NCBI RefSeq assembly: GCF_000739735.1
Contig: NZ_BBJF01000008.1
Coordinates: 107,094-171,093 of the forward strand
Origin: Paraburkholderia ginsengisoli NBRC 100965
GTDB lineage: Bacteria; Pseudomonadota; Gammaproteobacteria; Burkholderiales; Burkholderiaceae
DNA: 64,000 bases
Direction of reading: 5' to 3'
The translations under genes and the position numbers were made by a program. This document shows positions 1 to 8,162 of this stretch, piece after piece (within the stretch, counting starts at the first letter, position 1; each line of letters begins with the position of its first letter). The notes beneath the pieces were generated by a model. It saw only the letters and a program-made list of their open reading frames with translations, did no database searches and was not told the origin of the DNA.

Positions 1-36
1 CAGTCCGATGCCAGACGATTGCACGTTATATATCAA

Positions 37-58
37 CATCTCCAATCTAATGGAAATG
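37..58 (-). promoter_or_regulatory. Putative ArsR-type operator with leftward promoter
   Basis: Inverted repeat CATCTCCA-6 nt-TGGAAATG (arms match at 7 of 8 positions). On the minus strand the 6-nt centre reads TTAGAT, a -10-like box, preceded by 16 nt and TTGTCG (67-72) as a -35. The same layout (8-6-8 repeat, -10 exactly in the centre, 16-nt spacer) occurs upstream of arsH at 8082-8103. I infer that an ArsR of this cluster represses a gene reading left, beyond the window edge. Binding is unproven. Confidence 0.5.
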
Positions 59-148
59 ACATGTCCCGACAAGTTCTTCGGGGCGGATGAGGCACCCAGG
101 ACAGCCTTGGCTCACGAGCCGTCACAGAAAATTCACGTCGGCTCGACC

Positions 149-166
149 TTGTCACCCGAATGTCAC
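149..166 (+). promoter_or_regulatory. Pho box upstream of pstS
   Basis: TTGTCAC-CCGA-ATGTCAC: two 7-nt direct repeats close to the PhoB half-site CTGTCAT, separated by the canonical 4 nt. A weaker pair, CGTCACA-GAAA-ATTCACG, lies at 120-137. A -10-like TATACT sits at 171-176, rather close to the box. Position and direction fit PhoB activation of the pst operon under phosphate starvation, and phoB is encoded in the same operon. Confidence 0.6.
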
Positions 167-244
167 GAACTATACTTAGCATCCCGACAGTCGTAACGTA
201 TCTAGTTTTATGGAACTGATGCTTACTTACTGAGGATGGCCAAA

Positions 245-1264
245 ATGAATACGCAGTTTATGCAACGTCTGGCGGGTGTTGTCGTGGCTGCAACCTTTGC
301 GGTCGCCGCCCACGCAGTGGAAATCACCGGGGCAGGCTCTACCTTCGTCTACCCCATTCTTTCGAAGTGGTCTTCCGACTACAACCAGAATACGGGCACC
401 AAGGTCAATTACCAGTCTATCGGTTCCGGCGGCGGCATCGCACAAATCAAGGCGGCGACGGTAGATTTCGGCGCGACTGACATGCCGATGTCCGTCGAGG
501 ACTTGAAGGCGAAGGAAATGGGGCAATTCCCGTCGGTTATCGGCGGAGTCGTGCCCGTCGTCAATATCGAAGGTGTCGCACCCGGCAAGATTCGCTTCAC
601 CGGTCCACTTCTCGCAGACATTTATCTTGGCAAGGTCAAGAAGTGGAGTGACCCGGCCATCGCCAAAGTCAACCCAGGCCTGAAGTTGCCGGATACAAAT
701 ATCACAGTGGTGCATCGTTCAGACGGCTCCGGGACCACGTTCAACTGGGTGAACTACCTCTCGAAGGTGAGTCCCGAATGGAAGAGCAAGGTAGGCGAAG
801 GTACGTCTGTCGCGTGGCCGACCGGAGTGGGGGGTAAGGGGAACGAAGGCGTCGCCGCATACGTAAACCGCTTGAAGAACTCCATCGGATACGTCGAGTA
901 CGCGTACGTCCTACAAAACAAGATGACGTACGGCTCCATACAAAACAAAGCCGGCAATTTCGTGGAACCGAATGCCAAGTCGTTCCAGGCCGCAGCGGCG
1001 ACCGCCGACTGGACGAAGGCGCAGGACTTTGACCTTGTGATGACCGACGCAGCCGGCCCGGATGCCTACCCGGTGACTGCCACCACGTTCATCGTCATGT
1101 ACAAGCAGCCCAAGAACGCCGCGCAATCCAAGGCGACCATCGACTTTTTCAAGTGGGCACTGGAGAAGGGTCAACAGCAGGCGCAGTCGCTTGACTATGT
1201 TCCCCTACCCGAACCCCTCGTCAAGCAGATTGAGTCGTACTGGTCGACCAACTTCAAGTTCTGA
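245..1264 (+). CDS. pstS: Phosphate ABC transporter, periplasmic binding protein PstS
   Basis: PstS binds inorganic phosphate in the periplasm and delivers it to PstCA. The protein (339 aa from this start) has a signal peptide ending near AAHA, then the family opening ITGAGSTFVYPI, and the phosphate-loop regions SIGSGGGIAQI and HRSDGSGTTFNW, which hold the conserved Ser/Arg/Asp/Thr ligands. An upstream ATG at 236 abuts GAGG (232-235) directly, so the ATG at 245, 9 nt from that GAGG, is the better start. It is first in pstSCAB-phoU-phoB and lies behind a Pho box. Because it sits beside ars genes, this copy may have been selected for discrimination between phosphate and arsenate; that is inference. 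Confidence 0.93.
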   Translation: MNTQFMQRLAGVVVAATFAVAAHAVEITGAGSTFVYPILSKWSSDYNQNTGTKVNYQSIGSGGGIAQIKAATVDFGATDMPMSVEDLKAKEMGQFPSVIGGVVPVVNIEGVAPGKIRFTGPLLADIYLGKVKKWSDPAIAKVNPGLKLPDTNITVVHRSDGSGTTFNWVNYLSKVSPEWKSKVGEGTSVAWPTGVGGKGNEGVAAYVNRLKNSIGYVEYAYVLQNKMTYGSIQNKAGNFVEPNAKSFQAAAATADWTKAQDFDLVMTDAAGPDAYPVTATTFIVMYKQPKNAAQSKATIDFFKWALEKGQQQAQSLDYVPLPEPLVKQIESYWSTNFKF

Positions 1265-1326
1265 CGCTCCCGCAATCCACGGTGGCGCCGGCCGACGGCT
1301 TCGCGCCACCGGTAGAGGAAAAGCAG

Positions 1327-2358
1327 ATGCCTACCACTGCTGAAGAACTGGCGAAAGGGCTAAACGGTGAACGCCGCAAAGGCACTGTGCTCGGAACCGA
1401 GTTGACGTTTCGTACGCGAAAACGCTGGCTGCCCGACGCAGCAGCGGACCGCATGTTCTGGTTAGCGGCCCTATCTGCTGCAGTATTTGTGCTGGTCCTT
1501 CTTTCGGGCACCGCCCTATCAATGCTATGGGGCGGCCGTCTCGCATTTCAGACCTTCGGCTGGCGTTTCCTTATCAGCAGCGATTGGGATGCCGTTGCAC
1601 ACAAGTTCGGTGCGCTCATTCCGATTTACGGCACGTTGGTCAGTTCCCTTATCGCGTTGCTTATCGCAGTTCCAATCAGCTTCGGCATCGCGATGTTCCT
1701 CACCGAAATTGCACCGCGCTGGATGAAGGGTCCTGTCGGCACGGCCATCGAATTGCTCGCGGCGATTCCGAGCATCATCTACGGCATGTGGGGTTTGTTT
1801 GTTTTTGCACCCGTTCTCGCCGACCATGTTGAGCCATGGCTCATCGACACCCTGGGTAATGCATGGCTGATTGGCCCTCTGTTTTCCGGTGCGCCCATAG
1901 GGCTAGGGATGCTGCCCGCCGGCCTCATCCTCGGCATCATGATTATTCCGTTCATCACGGCCGTGATGCGTGACGTATTCTCGGCAACGCCACAGATGCT
2001 CAAGGAGTCGGCTTTTGCACTCGGCGCAACGCGGTGGGAGGTGATTCGCAAGGTCGTGTTGCCATACACCCGGTCCGCCGTCATCGGCGCCATTTTTCTC
2101 GGACTGGGGCGGGCCCTCGGCGAAACGATGGCGGTGACATTCGTACTGGGCAACGCCCATGACCTGAGCGTTTCCTTGCTCAATCCGAGTAACTCGATTG
2201 CGGCAACGCTCGCCAACGAGTTCACGGAAGCTGACTCGCCCATCTATCTGTCATCACTCATTGCCCTCGGCTTTGTCCTGTTCGTCGTCACGTTCATCGT
2301 GCTCGCGTTCGCGAAGCTGCTGCTGTTGCGACTCAATCGCATGGAAGGAGCAAAGTAA
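1327..2358 (+). CDS. pstC: Phosphate ABC transporter permease PstC
   Basis: Inner-membrane subunit of the Pst complex (343 aa), with about six hydrophobic helices after a hydrophilic N-terminus. The EAA loop region reads ALGATRWEVIRKVVLP, and the PstC signature AIPSIIYGMWGLFVF is present. The frame is open from GTG 1282, but ATG 1327 follows the ribosome-binding sequence AGAGGAAA and is preferred. Its stop overlaps the pstA start in TAATG, so the two permeases are probably translationally coupled and made in equal amounts. Confidence 0.93.
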   Translation: MPTTAEELAKGLNGERRKGTVLGTELTFRTRKRWLPDAAADRMFWLAALSAAVFVLVLLSGTALSMLWGGRLAFQTFGWRFLISSDWDAVAHKFGALIPIYGTLVSSLIALLIAVPISFGIAMFLTEIAPRWMKGPVGTAIELLAAIPSIIYGMWGLFVFAPVLADHVEPWLIDTLGNAWLIGPLFSGAPIGLGMLPAGLILGIMIIPFITAVMRDVFSATPQMLKESAFALGATRWEVIRKVVLPYTRSAVIGAIFLGLGRALGETMAVTFVLGNAHDLSVSLLNPSNSIAATLANEFTEADSPIYLSSLIALGFVLFVVTFIVLAFAKLLLLRLNRMEGAK

Positions 2359-3215
2359 TGAACGGATTCGACATGGGGAAGTTCAGGCGTCGGCGCATCA
2401 CAAACAATATCGTGTTCGTGCTGTCGGTCTTGTCGACACTTTTTGGTCTCTTCTGGTTGTTCTGGATTCTCGCGACGACCGTTATAAACGGGTTTGCTGC
2501 GCTGGGTCCAAGCCTCTTCACCCGGATGACACCTCCCCCGGGGCAGCAAGGTGGTCTGTTGAACGCACTGTATGGCAGCTTCCTGATGATAGGTATCGCG
2601 GCCGTCATCGGCGTGCCACTGGGTCTGATGGCAGGCACGTATCTGGCCGAGTATGCCCGTAGCACACGGCTTGGCGCGGTGGTTCGTTTCGTCAATGACA
2701 TCCTGCTGAGCGCGCCGTCGATTGTCATCGGGTTGTTCACCTACCAACTCCTCGTTCGGCCGCTGGGACACTTTTCTGGCTGGGCAGGGGCAGTCGCTTT
2801 GGCCATCATCATGTTGCCGGTCGTTATCCGCACTACCGACGAGATGCTTCAGCTCATCCCGGACAGCATGCGGGAAGCCGCATTGTCGTTAGGCATTCCG
2901 CGCTGGAAAATCAATTCGCGCATTCTGCTGAAGGCGGCTAGCGCGGGCATCGTGACGGGCGCCTTGCTCGCGGTCGCGCGTATCAGCGGGGAAACGGCAC
3001 CGCTGTTGTTCACGGCACTGAACAACCAGTATTGGTCGACCACCCCGAACGGGCCGCTCGCCAACATTCCGGTCGTCATCTTCCAGTTTGCGATGAGTCC
3101 GTACGAGGCGTGGCACACCCTGGCGTGGGCCGGAGCGTTCCTGATGACCGTGTTCGTGCTGGCACTTGCCATCCTGTCCCGCACCTTCTTCAATCGCGCT
3201 CATGCCTCCCGTTAA
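2358..3215 (+). CDS. pstA: Phosphate ABC transporter permease PstA
   Basis: Second membrane subunit of the Pst channel, 285 aa, paired with PstC. About six membrane segments are visible. The EAA loop is SLGIPRWKINSRILLKAA and is followed by RISGETAPLLFTA, a typical PstA stretch. The start ATG shares its A with the pstC stop and has GGAAGGAG upstream. Its 3' end overlaps the pstB start region, so the operon is tightly packed. Confidence 0.93.
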   Translation: MNGFDMGKFRRRRITNNIVFVLSVLSTLFGLFWLFWILATTVINGFAALGPSLFTRMTPPPGQQGGLLNALYGSFLMIGIAAVIGVPLGLMAGTYLAEYARSTRLGAVVRFVNDILLSAPSIVIGLFTYQLLVRPLGHFSGWAGAVALAIIMLPVVIRTTDEMLQLIPDSMREAALSLGIPRWKINSRILLKAASAGIVTGALLAVARISGETAPLLFTALNNQYWSTTPNGPLANIPVVIFQFAMSPYEAWHTLAWAGAFLMTVFVLALAILSRTFFNRAHASR

Positions 3216-3990
3216 GATGCCATCCGCCCGGACTACCGAAGCGCGCATCAGTGTGCGCGGACTCAACTTCCACTACGGCCGGCGCCAGGCGCTGTACGAC
3301 GTCAACGTCGACTTCCCGGACCGCGAGGTGACTGCCATCATTGGCGCGTCGGGCTGCGGCAAGTCGACACTGTTACGCGTGCTGAACCGGATGTATTCAG
3401 TTTATCCGGACCAGACCGCCACCGGGATTGTCGAACTCGACGGGAGGAATATTCTGGAACCGCGCTTCAGATTGAACGAGTTGCGGCTGAAAGTGGGCAT
3501 GGTGTTTCAGAAACCGACGCCTTTCACGATGTCGAATTACAAGAACGTCGCGCTGGCCATCACACATCACGAGGCCCTGACGCGTAGCGAACTCGACGAG
3601 CGTGTTGAGTTCGCGCTGCGTCAGGCCGCTCTTTGGGACGAGGTCAAGGACAAGCTCGACCAGAGCGCGCTCGCGCTGTCTGGCGGACAACAGCAGCGCC
3701 TGTGTATTGCCCGCGCGCTTGCCATCGACCCTGAGGTGTTGTTGCTGGACGAGCCGACCTCTGCACTGGACCCGATAGCCACCGGGAAAATTGAGGACCT
3801 GCTGCATACGCTCCGCAAGCATTACACCGTGGTTATCGTGACGCACAACATGCAGCAGGCAGCCCGCGTCTCTGAGCACACGGCATTCATGCATCTGGGC
3901 AAGCTCGTGGAGTTCGGGACCACCGCGCATATCTTCTCAAAACCGACGCAGAAGGCCACCGAGGACTACCTCACTGGCCGCTTCGGCTGA
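3202..3990 (+). CDS. pstB: Phosphate ABC transporter ATPase PstB
   Basis: Cytoplasmic ATPase that drives phosphate import. Walker A is GASGCGKST, the ABC signature is LSGGQQQR, Walker B is VLLLDEPT, and the switch histidine lies in VIVTHNM. Two in-frame ATGs (3202 and 3217) flank the pstA stop at 3213-3215; neither has a clear Shine-Dalgarno, which suggests coupling to pstA. From 3202 the protein is 262 aa, normal for PstB. An upstream ATG at 3166 would put 36 nt of pstA-overlapping peptide on the N-terminus and is unlikely. Confidence 0.93.
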   Translation: MPPVKMPSARTTEARISVRGLNFHYGRRQALYDVNVDFPDREVTAIIGASGCGKSTLLRVLNRMYSVYPDQTATGIVELDGRNILEPRFRLNELRLKVGMVFQKPTPFTMSNYKNVALAITHHEALTRSELDERVEFALRQAALWDEVKDKLDQSALALSGGQQQRLCIARALAIDPEVLLLDEPTSALDPIATGKIEDLLHTLRKHYTVVIVTHNMQQAARVSEHTAFMHLGKLVEFGTTAHIFSKPTQKATEDYLTGRFG

Positions 3991-3999
3991 GGAGCGAAC

Positions 4000-4713
4000 A
4001 TGCCGGACAAACATCTCTCAAGCCAGTTTGACGCTGACCTCAATCTGCTCTCCACCAAACTGCTCGCAATGGGCGGACTTGTGGAGTTGCAGATTGCACA
4101 GGCGATGCATGCGCTGGACACGTTCGATATGGCAATTGTGGACCAAATCCTTGAGGACGAACACCGGCTCAATGCGATGGAAATCGACATTGACGAGGAA
4201 GTTAGCAACATCATCGCGCGTCGGCAGCCGGCTGCCCGTGACCTGCGACTGCTGATGTCCGTTTCCAAGACTGTTACTAATCTTGAACGCGCCGGCGACG
4301 AGGCAAGAAAAATTGCGAAGCGCACGCGCCGCATCGACAAGGACAGCGCAGCGCGGACCATCAATATCGCTGAAATCAAGCTCTCCGGCGAGATGGCTTC
4401 GCATATGCTCCGTCGGGCACTGGATGCATTTGCGCGGCTGGATACTGTCGCAGCGACGCAGATTGTCCAGGACGACCACGCCATCGATGAGGAGTTTCGC
4501 GCCTTCGTGCGAAAGCTTGTGAGCTACATGATGGAAGACCCGAGGAGCATCTCGGTTGGCCTCGACTATCTGTTTGTTGCAAAGGCTATCGAGCGTATCG
4601 GTGACCACGCGACCAATATCGCCGAATTCATCGTCTATGTCGTCGAAGGTACTGATGTTCGTCACGTGTCCCGTAAGCATCATATGCGGGACGCGCCCGG
4701 TAGCAAGGAATAA
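4000..4713 (+). CDS. phoU: Phosphate signalling protein PhoU
   Basis: PhoU (237 aa) links the Pst transporter to the PhoR/PhoB system and limits phosphate uptake when phosphate is plentiful. It shows the two repeated three-helix units of the family, each with an acidic metal-binding stretch (around EDEHRLNAMEIDIDEE in the first; QDDHAIDEEFR and IERIGDHATNIAE in the second). The start follows GAGGAGCGAAC 9 nt after pstB. Position between pstB and phoB is conventional. Confidence 0.92.
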   Translation: MPDKHLSSQFDADLNLLSTKLLAMGGLVELQIAQAMHALDTFDMAIVDQILEDEHRLNAMEIDIDEEVSNIIARRQPAARDLRLLMSVSKTVTNLERAGDEARKIAKRTRRIDKDSAARTINIAEIKLSGEMASHMLRRALDAFARLDTVAATQIVQDDHAIDEEFRAFVRKLVSYMMEDPRSISVGLDYLFVAKAIERIGDHATNIAEFIVYVVEGTDVRHVSRKHHMRDAPGSKE

Positions 4714-4723
4714 AGGAGACGCG

Positions 4724-5452
4724 ATGCCCCCGAGTGTTCTGATTGTTGAAGATGAGCCCGCAATAGCCGAACTACTGGCCATCAACATTAAACACGCGGG
4801 ATATCACCCGCTGCAGGCGCGGGATGTCAATGCCGCGAATGCACTGGTGGCAGAGGTGCTGCCCGACCTCATTGTCCTCGACTGGATGCTGCCGGGAACG
4901 TCTGGTCTGGTCTTTCTCCGTAGGCTGCGGGCAGATGCCCGGACACGGGAACTTCCCGTCATCATGTTAACGGCGCGCACTCAGGAAGAGGACTCGGTGG
5001 ATGGTCTTGAAGCCGGAGCTGACGACTACATGGCCAAGCCCTTCTCCCCGAAGGAACTGGTGGCTCGCATCAAGGCGGTTCTGCGCCGGCGCGCTCCCCA
5101 GCGCACCAATGATGCCGTAACCGTCAATGGGCTGACGCTGGACCCGTCAACACACCGCGTCTATGTCAAGGAGAACGGCGTCCAGCTACCCGTACATCTC
5201 GGCCCGACCGAGTTCAAGCTTCTGCATTTTTTCCTGACGCACCCGGAGCGTGTTCACAGTCGGACCCTGGTTCTCGACCAGGTCTGGGGTGACCATGTTT
5301 TCATCGAGGAGCGCACAGTCGACGTGCATATCAAACGGCTCCGTTCCGCGCTGAAACCAGTCGGCTATGAGGCCATTATTGAAACCGTACGTGGCAGCGG
5401 CTACAGGCTTACTCGATTGCCGCTGACAAATCGTATGGAGAAGGCGGCGTAG
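4724..5452 (+). CDS. phoB: Phosphate regulon response regulator PhoB
   Basis: OmpR-type response regulator (242 aa) that binds Pho boxes. The receiver domain spans about 1-120: acidic pocket near EDEP, phosphoacceptor Asp in LIVLDWMLPG, and the conserved Lys in MAKPFSP. A winged-helix DNA-binding domain follows (GPTEFKLLHFF, then ERTVDVHIKRLRSAL). ATG 4724 has AAAGGAGA upstream and sits 10 nt after phoU. The frame is open further upstream but overlaps phoU. No phoR follows, so this PhoB must take its phosphate from a sensor encoded elsewhere or act without one. Confidence 0.92.
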   Translation: MPPSVLIVEDEPAIAELLAINIKHAGYHPLQARDVNAANALVAEVLPDLIVLDWMLPGTSGLVFLRRLRADARTRELPVIMLTARTQEEDSVDGLEAGADDYMAKPFSPKELVARIKAVLRRRAPQRTNDAVTVNGLTLDPSTHRVYVKENGVQLPVHLGPTEFKLLHFFLTHPERVHSRTLVLDQVWGDHVFIEERTVDVHIKRLRSALKPVGYEAIIETVRGSGYRLTRLPLTNRMEKAA

Positions 5453-5529
5453 CCAGCGCAGTTATCGCGCGGCATTGCATCGGCGCTGTTTCGCAACTGT
5501 GGCATTCCGGATAGAACAGGCGACAGAAC

Positions 5530-5814
5530 GTGAAGGCTGTTAGACACCACGAGGACTCACGGGGCGAGCACCAGGCGGGCAACGCTATCCCGAAAGACAG
5601 GCCGGTTCTGAGTTCGCGAGAAAAGCATTACGTCGTCTGGGGGATTCTCCGGCTCACCCTCGGTATTCTGCAGATGACGTTCGCCGCAGCCGCCATCCTC
5701 CACCTGATTTTTGTTGGCCTAACGCCAGCGACTCTCAGTTACGCTGCTGTCGCGACGATTGCAACGTTGCTGAGCCGGCTACTGTTTCGCGGTCGAAGGG
5801 GACCTCGTCGGTAA
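5530..5814 (+). CDS. Small membrane protein, unknown function
   Basis: 94 aa with a GTG start. The hydrophilic N-terminal 32 residues precede two hydrophobic segments: about 33-63 (starting HYVVWGILRLTLG) and about 69-86 (LSYAAVATIATLLSRLLF). The Arg-rich tail RGRRGPRR suggests a cytoplasmic C-terminus. It lies where phoR is often found, between phoB and arsR1, but has no kinase feature. I do not recognise the family. Reading frame, hydrophobic pattern and spacing make it a plausible gene; a start with good ribosome binding is not evident. Confidence 0.55.
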   Translation: MKAVRHHEDSRGEHQAGNAIPKDRPVLSSREKHYVVWGILRLTLGILQMTFAAAAILHLIFVGLTPATLSYAAVATIATLLSRLLFRGRRGPRR

Positions 5815-5954
5815 CTACCACCTTATCGGCAAGCCACTGGGTGAACGCGGCAGCACCGCCTTCGTGGGAACAGCAACCCACAAAACTGACCTGTCTCGCC
5901 GCTGACATCTCAATAGCGTTAGAATCATCGACTTACCTAGACCACGTGTGCATC

Positions 5955-6296
5955 ATGAAGGAAAAAGACGCCATCAAAGCCTTGTCCGCGTTGGCCCAGC
6001 CCACACGCCTCGGCATTTTTCGACTGCTCGTGACGGCCGGCCCGGACGGATTGAGCGTGGGCGTTATCCAGGAGCAACTGGAACTGGCGAGTGCAACGCT
6101 GTCCTTTCACCTGAAAGAGCTGACGCACGCCGGTCTGGTGACCTCACGCCAGGAAGGCCGCTTCGTCTACTACGCACCAGAAATTGAGCACATGAACGAC
6201 CTGGTCGGATTCCTCACCGAGAACTGTTGCCAGGGAGTGGATTCGGCTGCCTGCACGCCGAAGAAGAAGGTGAAGTGCAAACCTGTTCCCGCGTAA
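5955..6296 (+). CDS. arsR: ArsR-family arsenic-responsive repressor (copy 1)
   Basis: 113-aa SmtB/ArsR winged-helix repressor: ALSALAQPTRLGIFRLLV opens the family domain, and the recognition helix region is ASATLSFHLKELTHAG. Cys91-Cys92 (ENCCQG), Cys100 and Cys108 near the C-terminus resemble the C-terminal trivalent-arsenic site of the Acidithiobacillus-type ArsR (Cys95, 96, 102). The frame is open from 5841, but ATG 5955 gives the normal length. It follows the pst-phoB genes on the same strand and is closed by a hairpin at 6423-6450. It is similar to arsR2 but not identical. Confidence 0.9.
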   Translation: MKEKDAIKALSALAQPTRLGIFRLLVTAGPDGLSVGVIQEQLELASATLSFHLKELTHAGLVTSRQEGRFVYYAPEIEHMNDLVGFLTENCCQGVDSAACTPKKKVKCKPVPA

Positions 6297-6422
6297 CCGG
6301 ACTCCGAAGCGATAACGCCCCCTAGAAACGAGGCGCCGTGGGACGTCGAAGCACATCGCCACTGGGCGACCAGTCCCACCTGAATTGAATTCCGTTCGAA
6401 ACCGGCGAAAATTCGGCCTCCG

Positions 6423-6450
6423 ACGGCCGCCTTGGGCGGCCGTTTGTTTT
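6423..6450 (+). terminator. Rho-independent terminator after arsR1
   Basis: ACGGCCGCC-TTG-GGCGGCCGT stem-loop followed by TTGTTTT. It lies between arsR1 and the oppositely oriented arsI, so it ends the pst-phoB-arsR1 transcription unit. Confidence 0.75.
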
Positions 6451-6462
6451 GATGCTGCGGAT

Positions 6463-6936
6463 TCAGCCGCAGCAGACCTTTTTCTCAATCACAGCGGGGA
6501 TGGAGGTGGCGGGGGCGCAGCACGCGCCACTGGACTCCGACATGGCCGCCTGTCGGCTGTCTGCGCCGAACACAGGAATGTTGCCGAGCGTGTGATAAGT
6601 CTCCCATGGCACTCCAGCGGGGTCCTGCGTCCAGTACTTGTTGGAACTCGCGTAGCAGCACTGCGCGCCAGGCTGGTCCTCGACGGTGACGCTTCCCGCG
6701 ACAACCTGCGCGCGCAGAGCCACCAGCTCCTCGTCGCTGTCGACCTGGAAGCCCAGGTGATTGACGCCAGTCTCGCCGCCGCGCGCCGAAATGGCGAAAT
6801 TCATGCGCGGGTCTTCGAGCATCCATTTCGCGTAATCGTCTTTAAGCACAGACGGCTCGGCACCGAACATGCTGCTGTAAAACCGCACGCTTTCGTCGAG
6901 TTTCGGGACAACAACGTGCACGTGAAATCGCTTCAT
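6463..6936 (-). CDS. arsI: ArsI-type C-As lyase (glyoxalase fold)
   Basis: ArsI is a Fe(II)-dependent dioxygenase of the vicinal-oxygen-chelate superfamily that splits the carbon-arsenic bond of trivalent organoarsenicals such as methylarsenite, giving arsenite. This 157-aa protein has candidate metal ligands His5/His7, His60 and Glu112 and the vicinal pair Cys93-Cys94 (AQCCYA) that binds the substrate arsenic. The C-terminus adds two more pairs, Cys139-Cys140 and Cys155-Cys156. Its ATG (6934-6936) abuts the arsR2 stop. CadI-like proteins of the same family are an alternative name, but the ars context favours ArsI. Confidence 0.85.
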   Translation of the reverse strand: MKRFHVHVVVPKLDESVRFYSSMFGAEPSVLKDDYAKWMLEDPRMNFAISARGGETGVNHLGFQVDSDEELVALRAQVVAGSVTVEDQPGAQCCYASSNKYWTQDPAGVPWETYHTLGNIPVFGADSRQAAMSESSGACCAPATSIPAVIEKKVCCG

Positions 6937-7278
6937 TCAAGCCTCCGTTTCGTTGGTCGCGCAGCCGCATTGCTCTGCTTGCTCGGCCGCGCAGCAGTTT
7001 TCCATCAGGAAATCCATGAGCGTCTGCATGTGGTCATAGCTGGCGCAATAGATGATGAACCGGCCCTGACTCTTGCCTTCGATGAGCCCTGCGTGTGCGA
7101 GCTCCTTCAGGTGGAATGACAGCGTGGGCGCAGGCAGCCCCAGCTTTTCAGCGATGGCGCCAGGACTCATACCCGACCGTCCAGCGGTTACCAGAAGGCG
7201 AAAGACCGTGAGACGGGTCTCGTGCGCAAGCGCCGCGAGCGCCTTGACTGCCAACTTCGAATCCAGGGTTGCCATCAC
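6937..7278 (-). CDS. arsR: ArsR-family arsenic-responsive repressor (copy 2)
   Basis: 113-aa winged-helix repressor. The domain opening is AALAHETRLTVFRLLV and the recognition helix region is PAPTLSFHLKELAHAG. C-terminal Cys95-Cys96 with Cys104 and Cys106 make a likely As(III) or MAs(III) site, placed like that of the Acidithiobacillus ArsR. It lies between arsH (6 nt upstream) and arsI (0 nt), so the three genes form one operon. It is a good candidate to bind the inverted repeat overlapping the arsH promoter. Confidence 0.9.
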   Translation of the reverse strand: MMATLDSKLAVKALAALAHETRLTVFRLLVTAGRSGMSPGAIAEKLGLPAPTLSFHLKELAHAGLIEGKSQGRFIIYCASYDHMQTLMDFLMENCCAAEQAEQCGCATNETEA

Positions 7279-7284
7279 AGTCCT

Positions 7285-8061
7285 TTATTGGTTACTCGCC
7301 TGAACTTCCTTGCGAGAATGGTCGGCGATTGCCCGGGAAGCTAGGTCGGTCGCGGGGTCGAGCGGACGACCGTCCTTCACCCGTTCGCTGTAACGGTCGA
7401 CCAGATAGTCGGCACGGCCGCGAAGCAGCAGCGTGAACTTCACGAGTTCCTCCATGACGTCCACCAGTCGGTCGTAATATGACGACGGTTTCATCCGGCC
7501 GTCCTCTTCAAACTCTTCAAACGCCTTGGCAACCGACGACTGGTTGGGGATGGTGAACATACGCATCCATCGTCCCAACTGGCGGAGTTGGTTCACCGAA
7601 TTGAAAGATTGCGAACCGCCGCTGACCTGCATGACGGCAAGCGTGCGACCCTGCGTGGGGCGGATGCCGCCGCTGACCAGCGGCAGGTGGTCAATCTGCG
7701 TCTTTATCAGACCGGTGATGGTGCCGTGCCGCTCCGGGCTGCACCACACGTGCCCTTCTGACCATAGCGACAACTCGAGCAGTTCCTTCACTTTCGGATG
7801 GTTCTTCACGTCGACGTCGTCTGCGTGCGGCAGACCGCGCGGGTCGAAAATCCGCGCTTCCGCACCGAACGTCTGCAACAGGCGAGCGGCTTCCTCGACA
7901 AGCAACCGCGAATACGACCGCTCCCGCAGCGAACCGTAGAGCAGCAGAATTCTTACCGGCGGCTGCCCCTCCATTCCGAGGCGTGTTGCGATATCGGTGT
8001 CGAAAATATCTGTCCTGGCGGCCGGGAAGCTCTGGTCGCCATTGATTGCGTGAACTGTCAT
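7285..8061 (-). CDS. arsH: Arsenical resistance protein ArsH, NADPH:FMN oxidoreductase
   Basis: ArsH is a flavodoxin-fold flavoprotein that oxidises trivalent methylarsenicals to the less toxic pentavalent forms. The 258-aa protein carries the FMN-phosphate loop YGSLRERSYSR, the motifs WCSPERHGTITG and LAVMQVSGGSQSFN, and the family C-terminus with ADYLVDRYSERV. It is the first gene of arsH-arsR2-arsI and starts 21 nt from the operator repeat. With ArsI it indicates exposure to organic rather than only inorganic arsenic. Confidence 0.93.
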   Translation of the reverse strand: MTVHAINGDQSFPAARTDIFDTDIATRLGMEGQPPVRILLLYGSLRERSYSRLLVEEAARLLQTFGAEARIFDPRGLPHADDVDVKNHPKVKELLELSLWSEGHVWCSPERHGTITGLIKTQIDHLPLVSGGIRPTQGRTLAVMQVSGGSQSFNSVNQLRQLGRWMRMFTIPNQSSVAKAFEEFEEDGRMKPSSYYDRLVDVMEELVKFTLLLRGRADYLVDRYSERVKDGRPLDPATDLASRAIADHSRKEVQASNQ

Positions 8062-8081
8062 CTCATTACCCTGCTATTTGA

Positions 8082-8117
8082 CATTTCCAATTATATGGAG
8101 GCGTTTGGTCGATTCAA
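8082..8117 (-). promoter_or_regulatory. arsH promoter with overlapping ArsR-type operator
   Basis: Minus-strand -35 TTGAAT (8112-8117), a 16-nt spacer, and a perfect -10 TATAAT (8090-8095). The -10 is exactly the centre of the inverted repeat CATTTCCA-6 nt-TGGAGGCG (8082-8103). Occlusion of the -10 by a bound ArsR would repress arsH-arsR2-arsI. The same module occurs at 37-72. Confidence 0.6.
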
Positions 8118-8162
8118 GGCGCTTTGCAGCGCCTCGGAGCACGACCGTCATCATCTCATTAC

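Noticed and set aside
8..196. 62-codon + strand frame before pstS
   Set aside because: It covers the ArsR-type repeat and the Pho box, has no ribosome-binding site and no family-like sequence.
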